NCBI GenBank assembly: GCA_037974665.1
Contig: CM075764.1
Span: 84,748,825 to 84,812,824 of the forward strand
Reading direction: 5' to 3'
From: Ehretia macrophylla
Taxonomy: Eukaryota > Streptophyta > Magnoliopsida > Boraginales > Ehretiaceae
DNA length: 64,000 nucleotides
Shown here: piece by piece, positions 58,232 through 64,000 of the stretch
How the letters are laid out: each line of letters starts with the position of its first letter
Numbering within the stretch: position 1 is the first letter of the stretch
Notes under the pieces: model-generated
What the model was told of the DNA's origin: nothing
What the model saw: the letters and a program-made list of their open reading frames with translations, nothing else
Databases searched by the model: none
Translations under genes and position numbers: made by a program

Positions 58232-59263
58232 CATTCTACCCGTTGATGATCTTGATGTTCAAGAAACACCTATGTAAGAGTGACCGAATCGATAATTGGA
58301 ATAACATAAAGAATGGATTTTAATCCTTGATTCAATCTATGTTTCTAAAATAATTTCACTTTACTTTCTTAGATCCTTAATGAACAAATTTATAAAGATG
58401 AAAAAGGGCAAAGTAAGGGAGGTAGAAAGAGAATGGGTAAATAACCCTGATTGGTAAAAAAAATGAAGAAGAGCTTATGCAGCTATATACTCAGGTGACA
58501 ATTGGTAAATTGGAAGAGGTTAGGAATCGAATGACATTCGTAACTCTATTCTGATTCTCATGCTTGGTATTAAATAATGAACTTAGGCTCCCATTCTCCA
58601 AGTAATCCGGCTCCCTTCAATTCGTGATTACCCATTCTAAACAAAATACATTAGATTAACTCATTCTAGTGTTGTTCGGAATGATTTTAGTTATCAAACA
58701 TCCAAAATTCTTTTCTTTTTTTTTTGGTCAAATCCAAAATTCTATTTAAAGACATAATATATACAAAAGTTGTGCTTTATATCATTTTATTATCTTAATA
58801 ACAATAATAATAACTATAATAATAATAGTAATAATAATAATAATAATAGTAGTAATAATAATAACTATAATAATAATAATAATAATATGATAATGATAAT
58901 ATTGTTGATAAGTTAATAAACTATTAATAATAATTTTGAATTATATTAATAAATTATCAAATTAATAGTCAAAACAATAGTAATATAATTTTATTAACTT
59001 TTTAACATATTATATACATATTACAAAATTTATTTGTCAAATGATCAAAATGCCTTTTCAAAACATAACATAGTATAAACCTAGCCCTTATATACATGTT
59101 ATTATCTTAAGAATAAAATAAGCATAATAGTAATAATTATGGTGATAATAATAATAACCATAAGAAATATTAATAAATGTAAAACAATAAAGTAAACACA
59201 TAATAATCATGACTAATTTTAATAAGTAATAACAATAATAAATGACAATTATCTTAATAAATA

Positions 59264-59316
<53 letters not shown>

Positions 59317-59880
59317 CACATATACAATATGAGGGTAATCATATAACTTTATACAAGTCATTTTCAATACTAATTTAAAATAATGACTACCAAACATGAG
59401 TTTGAAATCACTACATCTAATTATATCTTCTTTCTTAAAATATATCAAACATGACATACTCTTTACCAAGTTCATCTAATTCGTAATTCTATTTTATTTT
59501 TTAACTCATTCTATTTTTGTCCACATATATTCCACAATACAGCCACCTCAAAGGAATATCATTGTTTATTTCTTTTCTGTTTTCTTTTCTTTTACATCTT
59601 CTACCGAATCATTTGATTGATTAGCAATACCGCGGGCTTACTAAAACATAAATAAAAATAAAACAAATCAATAGATTGCACAAGATAGTTTGAAAAGAAG
59701 ATGGGAGAAGCTGCAAAATGACTTTATGTGGGATCAATATAATGGGCAGAAAAAAGTACCACTCCTTAAATTGGGAATGCGTTACTATGCCCATCCCTCA
59801 AGGAGGATAGTGATTAAAAAACTAACGACTTTTAACTAACTCTAAATAAGGAAATGGTTATAGTGGTCAAAATTTAATTC
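58232..59880. repeat. Gene-free AT-rich DNA with microsatellites
   Basis: (AAT)n-rich run at about 58795-58889 and (TA)n at 59268-59309. No gene or element ends recognised. Confidence 0.7.
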
Positions 59881-60880
59881 CGATCCAAGCTTAATTAGGC
59901 ATTTGCATCAGATTGAGCAAAGCTTGTTCTTATAACAAGTTTCATCACACCTGATACTTGGATCGAATGATCCTTACCACTAACTCTATCTAATCTTCTA
60001 ACAATTTATGAAATCGGAATTCATGTCTCATGGACACTGACGTCGGAATTCATGTCTTACGGAAACTGACTTGGCTTATGATGATTGGATACAATTAAGC
60101 TCACACACAAGTACTTTGGTCCAAATTTGACTGTCTCTTGCCAAAGACCTTTCGGTCTAATTGCATGTCACTCGCAGTATTTGTGAGATGTTGTGAGCTT
60201 GACCGTTTCTATCGGAATCATCATTACTCGAGCATCCACCAGACACCACACCTCTGAACGACCACATTCTGTTCGTCCTAAGACCATTCAAATTTCAAAA
60301 CGACTCGACTCACCCAACCCGGATATCCATATAAATAATTAGTCGATATCTTACTATATATCTCAACCAAGTCTAAGAACAGAACATGTGAATCTGATAT
60401 AAACGTTTTGTGATACTCACTAATAGTTTTTCCACAATATCACAAATGTTTGAATCCGAATACTATGGTGAGGCAAATACTGTGTGATCTATAGTTCTTT
60501 ATACAAGACCTCTTCATTTGCCTTGCTGAAGATATTCAACACTAACTATAAACAAATTCTTACTCTATTATCTCCATTCCCTCAAAACTACCACCTTCTA
60601 TCAATCCTATCAACACTCCAGCCATTCTACGCTTTAACCCTGTCCTTATATATTTTCTTACCTTTTATTTTTATTTTCCTTTTTAATTATTAACTTAATT
60701 GTCGGAGTGTCAGTGACAACATCACATTAGTGGCCTAAGCTTATTCCGTCCTCTTTGACTTATGGCTATCTAGAGTGCTGGTGCCCAATCGGTTTGAATC
60801 GAGGATATCTACGTCCGAGATCTTGATTTTTGATTTTGAAGTCTATAGTTGGGCATCCATCATGGTGCCATTGTAACTAT
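59881..60880 (+). repeat. Possible old LTR end with degenerate primer site
   Basis: TTAACTTAATTGTCGGAGTG near 60690 and GTTGGGCATCCATCATGGTGCCAT near 60848 (here given only as landmarks) resemble the LTR-end and primer-site text of some plant gypsy elements. No second copy is present to confirm it. Confidence 0.25.
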
Positions 60881-61241
60881 CTAATCAACCGGAGTGGAGG
60901 TAGCATAATGTGAGTATTAGAGAAGCGGTAGTAGCATAAAGTGAAGATTATGCATGAATGCTGAAATGTTGGTAAAATGATGTGATGATAAATAAAATAA
61001 AATAAAAAATAAAAAGAAAAGGGTGGGAACATAGGTCACCAGGATTTGTAACTCTAGTAGAGAGGAAGACGAAATCTCTATACATGGTAAAGTTTTTGGT
61101 GTTGAGAAGTCCAACAGAAAACCTATTTATAAGCCTGAAAACTTAATAACCAAAAAATAGATAATAGTCTAATAAAGTAAACTAGTCTAATACCGTAACT
61201 AGGCAACTAGATTATAAAAAGAACATAAACTAGTTTATAAT

Positions 61242-62208
61242 TAGGGATGGCAATAGGCAGGTTTTGCGGAGATCTGTCTTGCTCCCGCTCCACAAAGGGT
61301 AGGTATTGGGTGGGAAATAGGGAATGAAGCGAGAGGTTGGATTAACTTTTAACCCTTGCGTGGAGCAAGGCCGAGCGGGGGATTATGTATTCTATGCCCC
61401 AAATAACTTACAATGCATGGAAAGTTATATTTGTATTTTCACAATTATAAGATTATACATGTAAAAACATGGTAAAGGACATGAGATAAAGTATTATTGA
61501 AAAGGAGAAGAAAAAAAATGATAACTCAAAAGAATTTTATAATCATTCTTTTAATCAAGACAATAAATGCTATTATTTTGCCTTTGCAATTATTTTACAT
61601 GAATACCTTCATTTCATTGTTGATCATTGTGAATTTCAGAGATTTTGTAGTTGTTCCTAGCCTTGCTTTAAGAGAGTTTCGGACAATATAATTAGCGACG
61701 ATATATTAAAAATTTATGATTACTAATTATACGTGGACATACAGTAAAAAACAAATAAAAAGTTCTAGTAATCAATGTTTATCTAAGTGCACAAAGAAGT
61801 ATTATTTTTTAAGACATGTAGGTCTGATACAAATGATTTTAGTCAGAACTATTGTAATGTTATTTTACTATTTAACAAGAAGCACATCACTCAATGTATA
61901 GTTCATATTTGATCTTTATTTGACACTTATATTTATTTTCACACTTATATTTATATTCATCATTTATTCTCATAATTATAATTTATATTTTGAAACTATA
62001 TGATTCAAATTAATCTTAATATTGGATGTCTAAAATTAAAATAAAGAATCCGCGTGTAATGCCCAACCCCTACAGGGATTTGAGACCAAAACGAGGGTGG
62101 GGAATAAGGGTGCCAAATGCGAGGATGGGACAGGTAATGGAGTGACGTAGCGGAGCCTAGATATAGATCTCTTATGCCAATCCCACTCCATTCCATTGCC
62201 ATCCTTTA
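61242..62208. mobile_element. Non-autonomous hAT-type DNA transposon
   Basis: The left end TAGGGATGGCAAT and the right end ATTGCCATCCTTTA are inverted. TTTATAAT (61234-61241) and TTTACAAT (62209-62216) are 8-bp flanks with one mismatch, as expected of hAT insertion. GGGATGGCAAT is a terminus I associate with plant hAT elements. The GC-rich ends enclose an AT-rich centre. No transposase is visible in 967 bp. Confidence 0.8.
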
Positions 62209-62216
62209 TTTACAAT

Positions 62217-62724
62217 AATCCCTAAATCAAACTTAAACTAGAGAACTTTCTTGATACACTATTAACAAAAGAGAAAAAAAAGAAAAAAAAAAAATCTTGA
62301 TACACTTCGACACTCGTAAATGTTGCAATTAAAGAAAATGAGGGATCTTAGAAGTTGCACGTGTTACCAATCATTGTCCGATTACAAGGAGCACCAACTT
62401 TATCATTAAAATTTGATTGGATGATAGTAAAAATTCAAACCTAGAAAAAAGGAGGAATTCAAAGTTTATAAGAATCACAATGAAGTGTCACAAACGCTAA
62501 ACTACTGAAACTTACAGAATGGATTGTGCGATCAAATTGCAAGTTAGACACGAAATCTGGCACTAACATTTTTTTTCAAAAAGATTACGTGTCCTTTCTT
62601 GGTCAAGAGTACTTCTAATCTAAAATATCGATTAACAATCTGGAATGGAAGTCATCTACAAGAATTCTAAATAAATATAATGGTAGTGTCTGGTTCTCAT
62701 ACAAGCAACAGCCAGCAATTAGAA
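62217..62724 (+). promoter_or_regulatory. Upstream region of the BBE-like gene
   Basis: Contains a G-box core CACGTG (62358-62363), an ABRE-like ACGTGTC (62587-62593) and a TATA-like AAATATAA (62672-62679), about 45 bp before the ATG. All are short words, so they are suggestive only. The hAT element ends about 510 bp upstream of the ATG. Confidence 0.35.
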
Positions 62725-64000
62725 ATGAAGACTTCAGGCACTTCATTGCTTTCACTTCTTTCAATATTCTATCTAATTTCATGGGTTAGTTCTGTTCCTA
62801 CTCATGATGATTTCCTTCAATGCCTTCAATCTCAGAATTCTGAAATCATATACACCCCCAAAAACACATCGTACAATGATATTTTGGAATCCGGATTATG
62901 GAACCTGCGTCCGCCAAGTGAGGCCACCCTGAAACCAACACTCATTGTTACACCATTCACTGAATCCCATATTCAGGCAACCATATATTGTTCAAGAAAA
63001 CATGGCTTTCAGATTAGAACCCGAAGCGGCGGACATGATTACGAGGGCCTTTCTTCCATATCCGAAGTCCCTTTCATCATCATCGACTTTATAAACCTTC
63101 GATCAATTTCCATTGACCTTGAAAGCCAAACTGCTTGGGTTGAATCTGGTGCCACCTTAGGTGAATTTTATTATAGAATTGCTGAAAAGAGTCGAACTCT
63201 CGCTTTCGTTGCAGCAGTTTGCCCCACGGTCGGTGTTGGAGGACACTTTGGCGGCGGAGGATATGGCATGATATCGAGAAAGTTCGGCCTCTCTATTGAC
63301 AACATAATTGATGCCAAGATTATCGACGTTGACGGTCGAATTCTTGATAGAAAATCAATGGGAGAAGACTTGTTCTGGGCCATTAGAGGTGGTGGAGGTG
63401 CTAGTTTCGGGATCATTATCTCCTGGCAAGTGAAATTACTTACTGTTCCAGAGGTAGTAACTGTGTTCAATGTAAGCAGGACGCTGGAACAAAATGCTAC
63501 TCAAATACTACATCGGTGGCAATACATTGCAGACAAGATTGATGAAAATCTTCTAGTTCGACTCTTTATTAAGAGCGTAAATTCCAGCCAAACAGGGAAG
63601 AAAACAATAAATGTATCGTTCACTACGATGTTCCTTGGTCGAATAGCTGAGCTTCTTCCCCTCATGGCAAAGAGCTTCCCTGAATTAGGCTTGGTAGAAG
63701 AAGATTGCATTGAAACGAGTTGGATTGAATCTGAACTGTACTTCTCCTATTTGGCTGATCAACCTCTTGATTCTCTTCTGAGTAGGATCCCCCTTAGCAA
63801 GTTCAGCAGGACATATTTCAAAGGAAAATCAGACTTTGTGACGGAACCAATTTCAGAAGATGGACTTAATGGTATATGGGAATTGCTTCATGAAGAACAA
63901 GCAGCCGAGTTGCAATTTAGTCCCGACGGTGGAAGGATAAATGATTTTTCAGAATCAGATACTCCATTCCCCAATAGAGCTGGAACCATATACATGATTC
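62725..64000 (+). CDS. Berberine-bridge-enzyme-like FAD-linked oxidase, 5' part (runs off window)
   Basis: An uninterrupted frame of 425 codons from ATG 62725 to the window edge. Residues 1-24 or so form a hydrophobic signal peptide (LLSLLSIFYLISWVSS), so secretion or vacuolar routing is likely. The FAD_binding_4 domain follows with RSGGHDYEG (His104) and CPTVGVGGH (Cys166), the two residues that bind FAD covalently in this family; EcBBE uses the same numbers. Then come GGGGYG, LDRKSMGEDLFWAIRGGGGASFG and a variable substrate domain. At about residue 405 the common P-Y-G-G reads PDGG. The family is usually about 530 residues, so roughly 110, the BBE domain, lie beyond 64000. No intron is seen. 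Members oxidise alkaloids, monolignols, oligosaccharides or cannabinoid precursors. The substrate here cannot be told. Confidence 0.93.
   Translation, partial: MKTSGTSLLSLLSIFYLISWVSSVPTHDDFLQCLQSQNSEIIYTPKNTSYNDILESGLWNLRPPSEATLKPTLIVTPFTESHIQATIYCSRKHGFQIRTRSGGHDYEGLSSISEVPFIIIDFINLRSISIDLESQTAWVESGATLGEFYYRIAEKSRTLAFVAAVCPTVGVGGHFGGGGYGMISRKFGLSIDNIIDAKIIDVDGRILDRKSMGEDLFWAIRGGGGASFGIIISWQVKLLTVPEVVTVFNVSRTLEQNATQILHRWQYIADKIDENLLVRLFIKSVNSSQTGKKTINVSFTTMFLGRIAELLPLMAKSFPELGLVEEDCIETSWIESELYFSYLADQPLDSLLSRIPLSKFSRTYFKGKSDFVTEPISEDGLNGIWELLHEEQAAELQFSPDGGRINDFSESDTPFPNRAGTIYMI

Noticed and set aside
61497-61901. Short frames inside the hAT element
   Set aside because: AT-rich, no transposase motif, and within the centre of a non-autonomous element.
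1456-64000. Joining the BBE-like tail and head into one gene
   Set aside because: The C-terminal piece lies upstream of the N-terminal piece on the same strand, so they belong to different genes.
1-64000. tRNA, rRNA, CRISPR arrays, prokaryotic operons or defence systems
   Set aside because: No cloverleaf, rRNA core or spacer-repeat array was seen. Met-tRNA-like words are primer sites of LTR elements. The content is that of plant nuclear DNA.

Overview
The window looks like nuclear DNA of a flowering plant. It is AT-rich and made almost wholly of plant-type transposable elements: chromovirus-type Ty3/gypsy and Ty1/copia LTR retrotransposons with initiator-Met-tRNA primer sites, an element with an Asp-tRNA-type primer site, and LINE, hAT, CACTA and Mutator-like pieces. 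The only host genes I recognise are two berberine-bridge-enzyme-like (BBE-like) oxidase genes. I cannot name the species.

Layout. (1) 1-1752: unassigned sequence, a foldback (Mutator-like) element at 276-1211 with an 11-bp target duplication, then the C-terminal piece of a BBE-like gene (1456-1752) with an in-frame stop. (2) 1770-3400: a decayed, 5'-truncated LINE on the minus strand, abutting a 5'-truncated gypsy element A (3401-14080). A keeps a readable but stop-ridden gag-pol, and its 3' LTR contains a nested solo LTR (11465-14007, TSD GTACA). (3) 14105-20640: a CACTA terminal fragment and a copia reverse-transcriptase pseudogene. The pseudogene is cut by a reverse-oriented copia LTR, which is itself cut by a second gypsy solo LTR (16798-19295, TSD GCCCC). 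A small TRIM-like repeat pair follows. (4) 20650-22967: mostly unassigned, with a second foldback element (21762-22514). (5) 22968-58231: a five-deep nest. Small LTR element F has 356-bp LTRs. Its 5' LTR is split by non-autonomous gypsy-type element G (23139-47586), and its internal region by copia element D (47812-56991). G's 5' LTR is split by E (25005-31560), a gag-only element on the minus strand. G's internal region is split by solo LTR H (33108-44302), which is split by chromovirus C (33320 to about 42318). (6) 58232-62724: simple repeats, a possible old LTR remnant and a non-autonomous hAT element (61242-62208). (7) 62725-64000: an intact, truncated-by-window BBE-like gene.

How it fits together. 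A tandem BBE-like cluster (one dead tail, one intact head, same strand, 61 kb apart) appears to have been spread out by nested retrotransposon insertion. None of the retrotransposons shown can be autonomous: A, C and the copia RT pseudogene have stops and have each lost the second Asp of the reverse-transcriptase active site, D has stops and a changed integrase residue, and E, F and G lack pol. The most notable unexplained signals are two short hairpins that recur at matching places in several diverged gypsy LTRs, with base changes that preserve pairing. One has an invariant CTACTTT loop. The other lies about 25 nt before an AG-G acceptor-like site. All TSDs, LTR ends and pairings were read by eye. 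Family names are assignments by recognised motifs, not by database search.
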